Positions 34,209 to 43,420 are shown, counted from the stretch's first letter. The stretch is DNA of 64,000 nt from Planotetraspora thailandica (GCF_016863335.1 NZ_BOOR01000042.1:34457-98456); one strand, 5' to 3'. The notes: generated by a model from the letters alone, not told the origin. Translations and numbers: made by a program.

Positions 34209-34970
34209 TCACCGGCTCTCGGGGATTCGCTGGAACTCGAGGAGGGCGCTGGCGAAGGCGTCGGGCGTGACCGCCAGCCCACCCGTGAAGACGCGGGAGA
34301 TGTCCCACGCCATGTAGACGCCGACGCCGAGGAGCACGGCCATCGTCAGGAGCGGCACGAGCGCGAAGCCGCGCGGCTTGGCCCCCGCGAGGAACGGGAA
34401 GATCACCACGATGATGCCGGTCACGACGGTCAGCACCATGACGGCGGCAGGAGGCGCGGCTTTGGCGTCCGCGGCCCGTTGCCTGCGGGCGGCCGACAGA
34501 TCCGACAGCCGTTCCAGCGCCGTGCCCTTGGCCGTCCTGGCGTCCTCGTCGGCCACGTTCACCGCGGAGAGTTGGGTGCGCAGGGAGTCGAGGCGCCAGG
34601 AGCCCTCGGGGCTTAGCCGGCCGGACGCCATGAGCGGCCATTCGCGGTCGACCACGAACCCCACGTATTCACGCAACCCCGCCTGCACCTCGGAGCCGGC
34701 CGGGGCGGGAAGCGCGGCGGCCGACCAGTAGGCCTCCACCGCCGCCTGGCTCTCGGCGTAGGTGTTCTGCCGCGCCGAGTCGACCGTCGTCCACGGCACG
34801 ACGATCGCGATCGCGAAGACCAGCAGGAAGAGTGAGGACACCATCGAGCCCGCATGCCCGGAGGACGTCTCGTCTCCGTCGCTCTTTCCGCGGGTCAGCT
34901 TCCGGAAGAGGAAGGCGGCCAGGGCCACCAGGCCGATCGCCGACGCCACGGCGAGAGCGCAGATCAGCAT
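34209..34970 (-). CDS. DUF4239-family membrane protein, 253 aa
   Basis: Four hydrophobic helices: residues 2-22, 44-62, 172-192 and 202-222. The large loop carries TTVDSARQNTYAESQAAVEAYWSAAALP and ARRQRAADAKA, typical of DUF4239 (bestrophin-like fold) proteins. Function is unknown; bestrophin-like proteins are ion channels, but this is only suggestive. It is the first gene of a two-gene unit with the Pro-rich protein. Confidence 0.78.
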   Translation of the reverse strand: MLICALAVASAIGLVALAAFLFRKLTRGKSDGDETSSGHAGSMVSSLFLLVFAIAIVVPWTTVDSARQNTYAESQAAVEAYWSAAALPAPAGSEVQAGLREYVGFVVDREWPLMASGRLSPEGSWRLDSLRTQLSAVNVADEDARTAKGTALERLSDLSAARRQRAADAKAAPPAAVMVLTVVTGIIVVIFPFLAGAKPRGFALVPLLTMAVLLGVGVYMAWDISRVFTGGLAVTPDAFASALLEFQRIPESR

Positions 34971-35234
34971 TGACCACCCCGTAGACGAGTCGCGCCATAG
35001 GCGCCTCAGCTTTTGCGATCACTGTGCGTTACATGACTACCACATGACGTGACTCCGCGGCGAGCCCTTGCCGGAAAGTGCAAACGCGCAGTTCGAGGCG
35101 GTTTGAGGCGTTGTTGACGAGTTGACGGCTAACCTCGATCGAAAGAGACCAGCGGCTGTACGCCACGGGGGCGCCCGGCGGCCGCCCGCGTGACCTGCAC
35201 GAACTCTGCCTGAACGGCGAGCGGAGGCACGGCG

Positions 35235-37052
35235 ATGCGGCTCACGAGACGGGAATTCGCGCGCGTCGCGGCGGTGACGGGAATCGGCGTGGCCTGGGGA
35301 GCCAGGCGGCGCGGAGGCATGCGCAAGTTCACCGATCCCCTGCCGATCCCGCCGGTCGCCGTCCCGGACACCTCGTCTCATCCGGGCATCGACTACTACG
35401 AGCTGACCATGCGGCAGAGCACGTGGCGTTTCCACCGCGACCTCGGCGTGGCGCAGGCGTGGGGCTACTGGGCGGCCGACCCCGGCGATCCGGCCCGCCC
35501 GCTCGGCCTCGGTTGCCTCGGGCCGACGCTGGTGGCGCGCAGGAACCGGCCCGTCATCGTCAGGTATCGCAACGGGCTGCCCACCAGCCACCTGTTCAGC
35601 GACCGCATCGACTCCACCTTGTGGCGGAACCTGCCCGACGTGCCTGCGGACCCGCCCGGCGGGCGGCACATGGACATGCCGGCGGACGTCACCGTGTGGA
35701 ACGTCGTCCACCTGCACGGCGGGTGGAACCCGACACAGTCCGACGGCAACCCGGCGGCCTGGTTCACCCCGCGCGGCGCGCACGGCCCGATGTATGGCTC
35801 GCTGCCCGGGGCCGCCCCCGACGAGGCGATCTACGCCTACGGCAACGCGCAGCGGGCGGCCATGTTGTGGTACCACGACCACGCGATGGAGCTCACGCGG
35901 CTCAACAACTACGCGGGCCTGTCCGGCCTGTACATCATCCGCGACGTCGTCGAGGACGCGCTCGGGCTGCCGCGGGGGCGTTTCGAGGTGCCGCTGATCA
36001 TCCAGGACCGCACGTTCGAGCGGGACGGCTCGCTCTTCTATCCCGGCAAGGGGGTGACCCCCTACCACCCGATCTGGATGCCGGAGTTCTTCGGCGAGGT
36101 CCCCGTGGTGAACGGCAAGGCGTACCCGTTCCTCGCGGTGGAGCCCCGGCGCTACCGGCTCCGCGTGCTCAACGCGTCGAACGCGCGCTTCTACCACCTG
36201 TGGCTGGCCCGCGACGAGACCCGGCTGCCCTTCTGGCTCATCGGCTCGTCCGGCGCCCTGCGCGACTTCCCCCTGCGCGTCGACCGGATGCTGCTGGCGC
36301 CGTCGGAGCGGGCCGACATCATCGTCGACTTCGGGCGCCTGCCGATGGGAGCGGCCGTGACGCTCATGAACGACGCGGCAGTGCCGTACCCGGGAGGAGG
36401 GGGCGGCCAGCCCATCCCCGAGATCATGCGCTTCCACGTGTCCGACCCGCTGACCGGCAGGGACAAGTCGACACCGCCGGAGAAGCTGGCTCTGCCCCCG
36501 CTGAAGCCGATCCAGCCAGGCCCGGCGGCGCCGCGCCGCGAGTTCGTCCTCACCGAGCGGCTCGACAGGCGCGGCCAGCCGGTGCACATGACGATCAACG
36601 AGCGTTACTTCTTCGAACCGGTCGACGACTTCGTCACGTCGGGCACGACGGAGATCTGGGAGTACGTCAACACGACGGAGGACGCCCATCCCATGCACGT
36701 CCACCTCGTGCAGTTCCTGATCCACAACCGGCAGCGGTTCAATGCGCGTGACTACGCGAAGGACTTCGCCCGCTGGACGAGGTCGGGCCGCCTCTCAGGG
36801 GACAAGCCCGATCTGTCCCGCTATCTCGTGGGGGCGCCGATCCCGCCCGAGCCCGACCAGCAGGGCTGGCGGGACACCTTCATCGCCTATCCGGGGATGG
36901 TCAACAGGATCGTCGCCACGTTCGACCCCGCGCCGGAGGTTCCCCAGGTCGGCGGGACCTCGACCGTCTTCCCCGCCGGATACATCCACCACTGCCACAT
37001 CCTCGAGCACGAGGACAACGACATGATGCGGCCCTGGCATCTCGTGAGGTAG
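35235..37052 (+). CDS. Multicopper oxidase (CotA/bilirubin oxidase-like), 605 aa
   Basis: ATG start with GCGGAGG upstream. The N-terminus RLTRREFARVAAVTGIGVAWGA looks like a Tat signal. Copper sites are complete: HLHGG, WYHDHAMELTRLN, HPMHVHLVQF and HHCHILEHEDNDMM, which gives the type 1 Cys/His/Met and trinuclear histidines. The three cupredoxin domains and loops match spore-coat CotA-like and bilirubin-oxidase-like enzymes. It oxidises phenolic or metal substrates with oxygen outside the membrane. It has its own transcript; the next gene is separated by a palindromic site. Confidence 0.93.
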   Translation: MRLTRREFARVAAVTGIGVAWGARRRGGMRKFTDPLPIPPVAVPDTSSHPGIDYYELTMRQSTWRFHRDLGVAQAWGYWAADPGDPARPLGLGCLGPTLVARRNRPVIVRYRNGLPTSHLFSDRIDSTLWRNLPDVPADPPGGRHMDMPADVTVWNVVHLHGGWNPTQSDGNPAAWFTPRGAHGPMYGSLPGAAPDEAIYAYGNAQRAAMLWYHDHAMELTRLNNYAGLSGLYIIRDVVEDALGLPRGRFEVPLIIQDRTFERDGSLFYPGKGVTPYHPIWMPEFFGEVPVVNGKAYPFLAVEPRRYRLRVLNASNARFYHLWLARDETRLPFWLIGSSGALRDFPLRVDRMLLAPSERADIIVDFGRLPMGAAVTLMNDAAVPYPGGGGGQPIPEIMRFHVSDPLTGRDKSTPPEKLALPPLKPIQPGPAAPRREFVLTERLDRRGQPVHMTINERYFFEPVDDFVTSGTTEIWEYVNTTEDAHPMHVHLVQFLIHNRQRFNARDYAKDFARWTRSGRLSGDKPDLSRYLVGAPIPPEPDQQGWRDTFIAYPGMVNRIVATFDPAPEVPQVGGTSTVFPAGYIHHCHILEHEDNDMMRPWHLVR

Positions 37053-37119
37053 CGCCGAAACGTCACCCATCTCACTACTTATCACTACGCATGGTGAGGA
37101 AATCCTGACGAATCCGAAC

Positions 37120-37137
37120 ATTGACCGGTCGGTCAAT
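37120..37137. promoter_or_regulatory. Inverted repeat ATTGACC-GGTC-GGTCAAT upstream of SPW gene
   Basis: Two perfect 7-bp arms around GGTC, about 50 bp before the SPW protein ATG. The form resembles TetR-family operators; the regulator is not adjacent. Confidence 0.5.
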
Positions 37138-37188
37138 CAAGAACATGGTCGAGGCAAAGGGTCATCTCTCCCATGTTCGGAGGCACGG

Positions 37189-37533
37189 ATGGATCTCACG
37201 AGATCGTTGTCCGACATCGTCGCCCTGCTCGCCGGCCTGGTAGCGGTCCTCGCGCCGTTCTTCTGGGTCGACGCCGCCGCAGCGACCACGCCACTGCTCA
37301 TCCTCGGAACGCTCCTGGTGGTCTCGGCCCTGTGGGCCGTCCTCGGCGCGGGGGGCGCGAGCTCCTGGGTCGTCGCCGCCTTCGGGGCACTGCTGTTCGT
37401 CTCGCCCTGGGCGTTCGGCTTCGACGGCGACTCGGCCGCGGCGTGGACGGCGTGGATCGCCGGCGCCGTCACCGTCGTCATCGGCCTGCTGACCACGCTC
37501 CAGGCACGCAGCGCGGCTCCCGCGCGCACCTGA
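37189..37533 (+). CDS. SPW-repeat membrane protein, 114 aa
   Basis: Four transmembrane helices packed into 114 residues. The two halves carry the repeat motifs APFFWVD and LLFVSPWAFGF (the SPW signature) followed by W-rich helices. It is a small inner-membrane protein of unknown function, common in actinobacteria. ATG start with TCGGAGG upstream. A palindromic operator lies upstream and a bidirectional terminator downstream, so it is regulated alone. Confidence 0.83.
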   Translation: MDLTRSLSDIVALLAGLVAVLAPFFWVDAAAATTPLLILGTLLVVSALWAVLGAGGASSWVVAAFGALLFVSPWAFGFDGDSAAAWTAWIAGAVTVVIGLLTTLQARSAAPART

Positions 37534-37587
37534 CCGGAGCCGCCCGGCCGGCGCCCTTCCGGCCCCGCGACTCGTGAACCGCCGACC

Positions 37588-37618
37588 ACGGCCTCGCCGC
37601 CTCACGCGGCGGGGCCGT
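37588..37618. terminator. Bidirectional terminator between SPW gene and NTF2-like gene
   Basis: Stem ACGGCC-T-CGCCGC / GCGGCG-G-GGCCGT, 12 paired bases with one T-G position and a 5-nt loop, between convergent genes. Confidence 0.75.
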
Positions 37619-37623
37619 ACGCG

Positions 37624-38046
37624 TCACAGGAGGGGGACGCCGATCTGCGAGAGCATCTCAAGCTGGTCGTAATAGGCGCGCAGGCTGGAGATCCGCCCGT
37701 CGTCCATGGTGCGGAAATCGCAGCCCCGTACGGCGACGCGCCGCCCGCTCGGCTTTGCGATCTGCCCGTTGGGCAGCAGGAACGGGCCCGTGTGCGTGCT
37801 GGTGAGCGTCCACTCCATCACCACGAGGTCGTCCATCCGCGACCTGCCGTGCGGAGTGATCCGGATGTCGGGGAAACCCTCGAAATACAGCGCGAAATAG
37901 GAGGCGATCTCCTCGCGGCCCTCGGCGATCCCGCCGGGGCATACGTAAGTGGCGCGTGGCGCGAAGTGGTCGGCCACGGCCTCGGGGTCGTGCGCGTTGA
38001 GCGCGCCGACCAGGCCGTCGGCGAACTCTTCGTCATCACTCGTCAT
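37624..38046 (-). CDS. SnoaL/NTF2-like protein, 140 aa
   Basis: Small alpha+beta cone fold of the NTF2/SnoaL group: ADGLVGALNAHDPEAVADHFAPRATYVCPGGIAEGREEIASYFALYFEGFPDIRITPH, later MEWTLTSTHTGPF and SLRAYYDQLEMLSQIG. Such proteins are polyketide cyclases, isomerases or uncharacterised hydrolases. The start overlaps the histidine kinase stop by four bases (ATGA), so it is translated with the kinase. That is a strange pair, since a response regulator would be expected there. The function is unknown. Confidence 0.83.
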   Translation of the reverse strand: MTSDDEEFADGLVGALNAHDPEAVADHFAPRATYVCPGGIAEGREEIASYFALYFEGFPDIRITPHGRSRMDDLVVMEWTLTSTHTGPFLLPNGQIAKPSGRRVAVRGCDFRTMDDGRISSLRAYYDQLEMLSQIGVPLL

Positions 38047-39440
38047 GAGGGCTCCTCGATCGATGGTGTCCGGGTTGCGGGCTGAGGTGTTCCGGGGCCG
38101 GAGGGCCGCTTGTTCGTCTCCGTCAGCGGAAGCCGCAGCACGAACCGCGCACCCCGAGGCGAGTCCTCGATCTCCAGGGTCCCGTTGTGGGCGAGGGCGA
38201 TGTCCCGGGAGATGGCCAGACCGAGCCCGGTGCCTCCCGGCTCCTTGTGCCGGCCCTCGTCCAGGCGCACGAACCGCTCGAAGACCCGCTCGCGGTCCTC
38301 GGGCGCGACGCCGTCGCCGTCGTCGCTCACCGTGACGACGGCGAGGTCCGCCGTCCGCGCCGCGGTGATCTCCACCGAGCGGCGGGCGTGCCGCCGGGCG
38401 TTCGCGAGGAGGTTGTCGACGACCCTGATCAACTGAATGCGGTTGCCCAGGACGTACACGTCGCGGCAGGCGAGCACGTGCACCGGCACGGCACCCCCCA
38501 GGGCCGCCCCCTCCTCGCGTACCAGCGCACCGATGTCGATCAGCTCGTGCGCGGCCGGGTCGCCGTCGCGTAGGCGGGCCAGCACCAGCAGGTCATCGAC
38601 GATCGTCTCCAGCCGGTGAGTGACCGACAGGGCGTCCCGGATCGTCTCGCGGGGATCGACGTCTTCGGGATAGAGCATCGCCTCCTCCAGCCGGGTGCGC
38701 AGACCGGTGAGCGGCGTCCTGAGCTCGTGCGAGGTGGTGGAGGCGAACCGGCGCTGCTGGTTCACCGCCTCCTCCAGCCGGGCCAGCGTCCTGTTGGCGG
38801 TGCGCGCGAGCAGTGTGTATTCGCTATGGCCGGGCGGTTCCTGCACCCGCAGACTGAGGTCGCTCCCGGTGATCTCGGCCATGGTCGCGCGGATCGCCTC
38901 CACCCGGCTCAGACTGCGCCCGGCCACCGACCAGTTCGCCCACGCGAAGAGGGCGGCGGCCAGCACGACCCCGGCGGCGGTGACGACCTCGAGGCGGTGC
39001 GTGGCGAGGATGGGCGGCTCGGGCCTGCCCGCGTAGACGAAGTGCGGCTCCCCGTGCCAGATCTCGCGGGTCTCCAACGGGCCCACCCGGATGGCGGCGA
39101 GCATGAGGCACGAGCCCCGCGCCGGGCACTCCTTGCGGTCCTGCATGCGGTCGTCGAGCGGAGGCCGCAGGCCGCTCAGGGCCGGTCGTCCGGCCGCGGC
39201 GGTGCTGGCCGTCACGACCCGGCCGCGTGAGTCGACGAGCTGGATGAGGTAGACACCGGACTTCGCAACCGGAGGCGGCACCTTGCCGGGCTCCAGGGAG
39301 CCGAGCCAGTTGGCGGCGACCCGCTGCGTCTCGCGGAACACCTGGGCCTGGACCCGGTCGAGTACCAGGAAGTCGATGCTCGCCCCGACCGCCGCGAGGA
39401 AGAGCAGGGCCAGCCCTCCGAGACAGAGCGTGGTGCGCAC
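38043..39440 (-). CDS. Orphan sensor histidine kinase, 465 aa
   Basis: The GTG at 39440 with AGGG upstream is preferred. The frame runs on to 39554, but the added 38 residues use rare T/A-ending codons and look non-coding. It has a membrane helix near residues 5-25, an extracytoplasmic sensor to about 145 and a second helix near 150-170. A HAMP segment follows (RSLSRVEAIRATMAEI...). The HisKA box has His238 (TTSHELRTPL), and the ATPase boxes are NLLANARRHA, VSDDGDGVAPE and GGTGLGLAIS. No response regulator gene is present in the window. The gene is coupled to a SnoaL-like gene instead. Confidence 0.87.
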   Translation of the reverse strand: MRTTLCLGGLALLFLAAVGASIDFLVLDRVQAQVFRETQRVAANWLGSLEPGKVPPPVAKSGVYLIQLVDSRGRVVTASTAAAGRPALSGLRPPLDDRMQDRKECPARGSCLMLAAIRVGPLETREIWHGEPHFVYAGRPEPPILATHRLEVVTAAGVVLAAALFAWANWSVAGRSLSRVEAIRATMAEITGSDLSLRVQEPPGHSEYTLLARTANRTLARLEEAVNQQRRFASTTSHELRTPLTGLRTRLEEAMLYPEDVDPRETIRDALSVTHRLETIVDDLLVLARLRDGDPAAHELIDIGALVREEGAALGGAVPVHVLACRDVYVLGNRIQLIRVVDNLLANARRHARRSVEITAARTADLAVVTVSDDGDGVAPEDRERVFERFVRLDEGRHKEPGGTGLGLAISRDIALAHNGTLEIEDSPRGARFVLRLPLTETNKRPSGPGTPQPATRTPSIEEPS

Positions 39441-39690
39441 ACGAAGCGACCCTGGAAGAAACGACCTCCGTGTCAACGCACCGTATTCCCCTCGCAAAAA
39501 GCCCGCTGCAACCCTTCTCCGAAGGTAACGGTCATAAAGTAATGAAAGACCCATATAGCCATAAAGTCGGCAAGTCGGCGTACGGCAGGCCGCGCTTTCC
39601 GCGGTTCGCCATGCCGTTTCGATCGGCGGCTGCTATCACGATTTAGCCTGATATGTCGCCCCTTGACATCGAAGGCACGCCCGGTCACGC

Positions 39691-39710
39691 TGTTGCGCAT
39701 AGTGCTGCAC
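39691..39710. promoter_or_regulatory. IclR motif candidate upstream of Rieske ferredoxin
   Basis: Begins TGTTGCGCATAGTGCTGCAC, sharing TGTTGCG with the sites at 43405 and 47121. It lies 31 bp before the ferredoxin ATG. The right half is diverged from the other two. Confidence 0.35.
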
Positions 39711-39740
39711 GTTCCGCCAGACGAAACTGGGGTTGTCCGC

Positions 39741-40091
39741 ATGATCCCTGCGTGCCCCCTCGCGGCCCTTCCCCGGGGCGAGGCGTTCCGGCTCGACACC
39801 GTCGAGCCGCCGATCGCGATCTTCCACACCGACGACGGCGAGCTCTACGCCATCGACGACACCTGCACCCACCAGGACGCCTCCCTCGCCGACGGCTGGC
39901 TGGAGGGATGTGAGGTGGAGTGCCCGCTGCACGCCTCCCGCTTCGACCTGCGGACCGGCAAGGTGGACGCGCTCCCGGCCAAGCTTCCGGTCAGGACCCA
40001 CGGCGTCGTGGTGGAGGACGACACGATCTACGTGGTGCCCTCCGACCTGCCGCCCAACCTGCCTCCTGGCGCCCGCGCGAAGACGGCGTGA
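39741..40091 (+). CDS. Rieske-type ferredoxin of a ring/betaine oxygenase system, 116 aa
   Basis: The ATG at 39741 is chosen because the domain begins there (MIPACPLAALPRGEAFRLDT); a TTG start at 39663 would add a non-conserved leader. The Rieske cluster ligands are Cys42-X-His44 (DTCTHQDAS) and Cys61-X2-His64 (ECPLHASRF). Length and lack of a membrane anchor identify a soluble electron carrier. It overlaps the reductase start by four bases (GTGA) and should pass electrons from that flavoprotein to the oxygenase at 41402. Confidence 0.9.
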   Translation: MIPACPLAALPRGEAFRLDTVEPPIAIFHTDDGELYAIDDTCTHQDASLADGWLEGCEVECPLHASRFDLRTGKVDALPAKLPVRTHGVVVEDDTIYVVPSDLPPNLPPGARAKTA

Positions 40092-41329
40092 GCATGCGCT
40101 CGATCGCCGTCGTCGGGGCGTCCCTGGCGGGGCTCCACGCCGCCAGGGCACTACGCGACCAGGGGTTCGGCGGCACGCTGACGATCATCGGGGCGGAGCC
40201 TCACCGGCCCTACGACCGCCCTCCCCTGTCGAAGGAGTTCCTCGCCGGCCGGATCGGCCAGGACGACCTCGCCCTCGAGCCCGAAGGGGAGGACCTCGAC
40301 GCCGAATGGCTGCTCGGGGTGCCCGCGACCGGCCTCGACACCGGCCGGGACGGGCACCGGGACAAGCACAGCGTCCTGCTCGCGGACGGAACGCGGGTCT
40401 CCGCCGACGGGGTCGTCATCGCGACCGGGGCCGCGGCCGCCACGCTGCCAGGAAACGCGGCCTCCGGCGGGACGGCCGGGGTCCACACGCTGCGCTCGGT
40501 CGACGACGCCCTGGCCCTGCGCGCCGAACTCCTGCCGGGTCGCCGCCTCGTCGTCATCGGCGCCGGGTTCATCGGGGCCGAGGTCGCCTCGACGGCCCGT
40601 GAGCTGGGCCTGGACGTGACGATCGTCGAGACGGCCCCCGCGCCCTTCGCGCGCGCTCTCGGCCCGGAGATGGGCGCCGTCCTCGGCTCCATGCACGAGG
40701 ACCGCGGCGTGCGCGTCCTGTGCGGCTCCGCCGTACAGGCGCTCATCGGGACGGGCCCGGACGGTGGCCGGGTGGACGGCGTGCTGCTCGGTGACGGGCG
40801 GCGCCTGCCCGCGGACGTGGTGCTCGTCGGCATCGGCGCCCGCCCCGCGGTCGGCTGGCTGGAGGGCAGCGGCGTCGCGCTCGGCGAAGGGCCGGCCCGC
40901 GACGGGGTGCCGGCAGACGGCGTCCTCTGCGACGCGGGAGGCGCCACCAATGTGCCCGGCGTCGTCGCGGTCGGCGACTGCGCCGCATGGTTCGACCCGT
41001 CCCTAGGACGCCACCACCGCGTCGAGCACTGGACCGGGGCCGTGCAGCGTCCCACGGCCGCCGCGGCGACGCTGCTGTCCGGCGGGACCGCGGCCACGCC
41101 CCCGCCCGCCCCGCCGTACCTGTGGTCCGACCAGTACGGCATGCGCATCCAGTTCGCGGGACACACCCGCCCGGGTGACACGGTCACCGTCGAGCAGGGG
41201 GACGTGGCCGAGCGCAGCTTCCTCGCCGTCTACCGGCGGGAGGACCGGCCCGTGGCGGTGCTCGGGGTGGACCAGGTCCGCCAGTTCACCCGGTGGCGCC
41301 GCACGTTGAGCACCGTCAGCACCGGTTGA
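40088..41329 (+). CDS. Ferredoxin reductase, FAD/NAD(P)H-dependent, 413 aa
   Basis: The GTG overlaps the ferredoxin stop; an ATG two codons later is an alternative. The family is the pyridine-nucleotide disulfide oxidoreductase fold of oxygenase-coupled reductases. It has FAD GASLAGLHAARALRDQGF, PYDRPPLSKEFLAGR, NAD loop VVIGAGFIGAEVASTARELGLDVTIVE and the second FAD motif GVVAVGDCAAW. The C-terminal reductase domain spans 320-410. It oxidises NAD(P)H and reduces the Rieske ferredoxin upstream. This glutathione-reductase-like type differs from the GbcB-type reductase used by pseudomonad betaine demethylases. Confidence 0.9.
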   Translation: MSMRSIAVVGASLAGLHAARALRDQGFGGTLTIIGAEPHRPYDRPPLSKEFLAGRIGQDDLALEPEGEDLDAEWLLGVPATGLDTGRDGHRDKHSVLLADGTRVSADGVVIATGAAAATLPGNAASGGTAGVHTLRSVDDALALRAELLPGRRLVVIGAGFIGAEVASTARELGLDVTIVETAPAPFARALGPEMGAVLGSMHEDRGVRVLCGSAVQALIGTGPDGGRVDGVLLGDGRRLPADVVLVGIGARPAVGWLEGSGVALGEGPARDGVPADGVLCDAGGATNVPGVVAVGDCAAWFDPSLGRHHRVEHWTGAVQRPTAAAATLLSGGTAATPPPAPPYLWSDQYGMRIQFAGHTRPGDTVTVEQGDVAERSFLAVYRREDRPVAVLGVDQVRQFTRWRRTLSTVSTG

Positions 41330-41401
41330 GGGATAGGGAGTGCAAGTGAACCAGCCATCGGCCACCACGTCTGCCGGAACGCGGCCCGCGAAGGAGGCGG
41401 C

Positions 41402-42532
41402 GTGACCACGAGCAGCCTTCCCCAGAGCCTGATCGCCACCCTGCCGGGCGGCTATTACACCGACGAGAGCGTCTTCGCCCTGGAGCAGACCCGCGTCTTC
41501 GAGTCCATGTGGACGTGCGTCGTGCGGTCCGCCGACCTCGCCAAGCCGGGCGCGTTCAAGACCGTGCAGGTGGGCCGGGAGAGCGTGCTCGTGACCCGGG
41601 CGCGCGACAACTCCATCCGGGCGTTCCTCAACGTGTGCCGCCACCGCGGCGCGCGAATCAAGACCGAGGAGTGCGGCGAGGTCAAGCGGGCCTTCCAGTG
41701 CCCCTACCACGCCTGGACCTACGACCTCGAGGGCAAGCTGATCGCCGCGCCCAACCTCACCAAGATGCCGGACATCGACCGGGTCGAGTACGGCCTGATC
41801 AACGTGCACGTGCACGAGTGGCTCGGATACGTGTGGGTCAACCTGGCCGACGAGCCCGTTCCGTTCGAGGAGGAGGTGCAGGGCCAGGTCGTGGGCCGGC
41901 TCGGCGACCTCGACTCCATCCACAACTACGGCATCGAGGATCTCGGGCTGGCCCGCCGGACCGTCTACGACGTGAAGGCGAACTGGAAGCTCATCATCGA
42001 GAACTTCATGGAGTGCTACCACTGCGCGACGATCCACCCGGAGCTCGTCGACGTGCTGCCGGAGTTCGCCGAGGGCCTGGCCACCCAGCTGTATGTGGGC
42101 CACGGCGCGGAGTTCGGCGACGGCGTGGAGGGCTTCACCGTGGACGGCTCGGCCGGCGCCGAGCGCATCCCCGGCGTGAGCGAGGACCAGGACCGCCGCT
42201 ACTACGGGCTGACCGTCAAGCCGCTGATGTTCGTCAACCTCGTGCCCGACCACGTCATCCTGCACCGGATCTTCCCGCTGGCCGCCGACCACACGGTGGT
42301 CGAGTGCGACTGGCTGTTCCGCAAGGACGTGGTCGACAGCGGCCGCGACCTGGAGTCGTCCATCGAGCTGTTCCACCGGGTCAACGTGCAGGACTTCGAG
42401 GCCTGCGAGCGGACCCAGCTCGGGATGGGCTCGCGCGCGTACGCCAAGGGCGGCGTGCTCGTGCCGAGCGAGCACCACATCGGCGGGTTCCACGAGTGGG
42501 TGCTCGACCGCCTCGGCACCTCCCTCGCGTAG
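41402..42532 (+). CDS. Rieske oxygenase alpha subunit, probable glycine betaine monooxygenase, 376 aa
   Basis: GTG start with AAGGAGG. The Rieske domain has Cys79-X-His81 and Cys100-X2-His103 (VCRHRGARIK...FQCPYHAWTYD). The catalytic domain has NFMECYHCATIHPEL with mononuclear iron ligands His207 and His212; an Asp ligand lies in the C-terminal part near VNVQDFEACERTQ. It resembles GbcA and related quaternary-amine demethylases more than aromatic dioxygenases. The surrounding choline, betaine, dimethylglycine and sarcosine genes make glycine betaine demethylation the best-supported role. Stachydrine or carnitine are alternatives. Confidence 0.85.
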   Translation: MTTSSLPQSLIATLPGGYYTDESVFALEQTRVFESMWTCVVRSADLAKPGAFKTVQVGRESVLVTRARDNSIRAFLNVCRHRGARIKTEECGEVKRAFQCPYHAWTYDLEGKLIAAPNLTKMPDIDRVEYGLINVHVHEWLGYVWVNLADEPVPFEEEVQGQVVGRLGDLDSIHNYGIEDLGLARRTVYDVKANWKLIIENFMECYHCATIHPELVDVLPEFAEGLATQLYVGHGAEFGDGVEGFTVDGSAGAERIPGVSEDQDRRYYGLTVKPLMFVNLVPDHVILHRIFPLAADHTVVECDWLFRKDVVDSGRDLESSIELFHRVNVQDFEACERTQLGMGSRAYAKGGVLVPSEHHIGGFHEWVLDRLGTSLA

Positions 42533-42533
42533 C

Positions 42534-42553
42534 ACCCCCGTGGTGCGGGGGGT
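42534..42553. terminator. Weak hairpin between oxygenase and IclR genes
   Basis: 6-bp stem ACCCCC / GGGGGT with an 8-nt loop between convergent genes. Confidence 0.35.
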
Positions 42554-42575
42554 CAGACCGGAGCGCCCGTACGGC

Positions 42576-43364
42576 TCAGCCGCCGTATCCCATGCGGTGG
42601 CTGATGTCGTCGGCCCCGGCGATGAGGACCGGAGCGAGCTCGTGCATGCGCTGCTCGCTGAAACGGTAGGCGGGGCCCGACGCGCTCACGGCGGCGATCA
42701 CCTCGCCGTCGTGGGAGCGGATGGGCGCCGCGATCGCGTTCAGCCCGATCTCGTATTCCTCGACCGTCACGGCGTACCCCCGCTCGCGGGCCTCGCCGAG
42801 CTGCGCCCTCAGCACGTCGGGCGAGGTGACGGTGCCGGAGGTGAAGCTCTCCAGGCCCGCGGTCTCGATCAGCCGGTCGCGGTGCCGTTCGTCCAGGTGG
42901 GCGAGCAGCACCTTGCCGCTCGACGTCGCGTGCAGCGGCGTGAGCTGCCCGACCCAGTTGTGGGTGGTGACGGCGGACGGCCCGCGCACCTGGTCGAGGT
43001 TGACCGCGTAGTGGGAGCGCACGACGGCCAGGTTGACCGTCTCGCCGATCTCCTCGGCGAGACGGCGGCACACCAGGCGGCTCTGCTGGGTGAGGTCGAG
43101 CCTGCCCGCGACGCCCCCGGCGAGGCGGACGATGCCGAAGCTGAGCCGGTATTTGCCGCGGTCCTCCGCCTGCTCGACCAATCCCCTGCTCTCCAGCGCG
43201 CCCAGCAGCCGGAATGCCGTCGACTTGTGCACGGCGAGCTCCACGGCGATCTCGCTCACCCCGGCTTCGCGCCGCCGCGAGAGGATCTCCAGGATGCTGA
43301 TGGCCCGATCGACGGACTGGACGCCGCCGCCGTCGGTTCGAGCGCTGGAGGAGTCTTCGTCCAT
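42576..43364 (-). CDS. IclR-family regulator of the choline/betaine island, 262 aa
   Basis: The ATG at 43364 gives MDEDSSSARTDGGGVQSVDRAISILEILSRRREAGVSEIAVELAVHKSTAFRLLGALESRGLV, an IclR winged helix. The effector domain ends IAAPIRSHDGEVIAAVSASGPAYRF. A longer in-frame start at 43421 is possible but has no ribosome site. The gene is divergent from betA. The shared intergenic region carries a TGTTGCG-N5-CGCA motif also found before the dimethylglycine oxidase gene, making this the probable regulator of both blocks. The inducer is presumably choline, betaine or a derived aldehyde. Confidence 0.86.
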   Translation of the reverse strand: MDEDSSSARTDGGGVQSVDRAISILEILSRRREAGVSEIAVELAVHKSTAFRLLGALESRGLVEQAEDRGKYRLSFGIVRLAGGVAGRLDLTQQSRLVCRRLAEEIGETVNLAVVRSHYAVNLDQVRGPSAVTTHNWVGQLTPLHATSSGKVLLAHLDERHRDRLIETAGLESFTSGTVTSPDVLRAQLGEARERGYAVTVEEYEIGLNAIAAPIRSHDGEVIAAVSASGPAYRFSEQRMHELAPVLIAGADDISHRMGYGG

Positions 43365-43404
43365 AGCCGGACTGTAGCGCGCGACCTGGACGCCACGGTC
43401 CACC

Positions 43405-43420
43405 TGTTGCGAATTACGCA
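43405..43420. promoter_or_regulatory. IclR operator candidate in iclR-betA intergenic region
   Basis: TGTTGCG-AATTA-CGCA, followed shortly by TTGCGCA at 43426-43432. The pattern TGTTGCG-N5-CGCA recurs at 47121 upstream of the dimethylglycine oxidase gene. Confidence 0.5.

Noticed and set aside
39441..39554. Longer start for the histidine kinase
   Set aside because: Codons in this stretch end mostly in T/A, unlike the gene body, and the region is AT-rich like a promoter.
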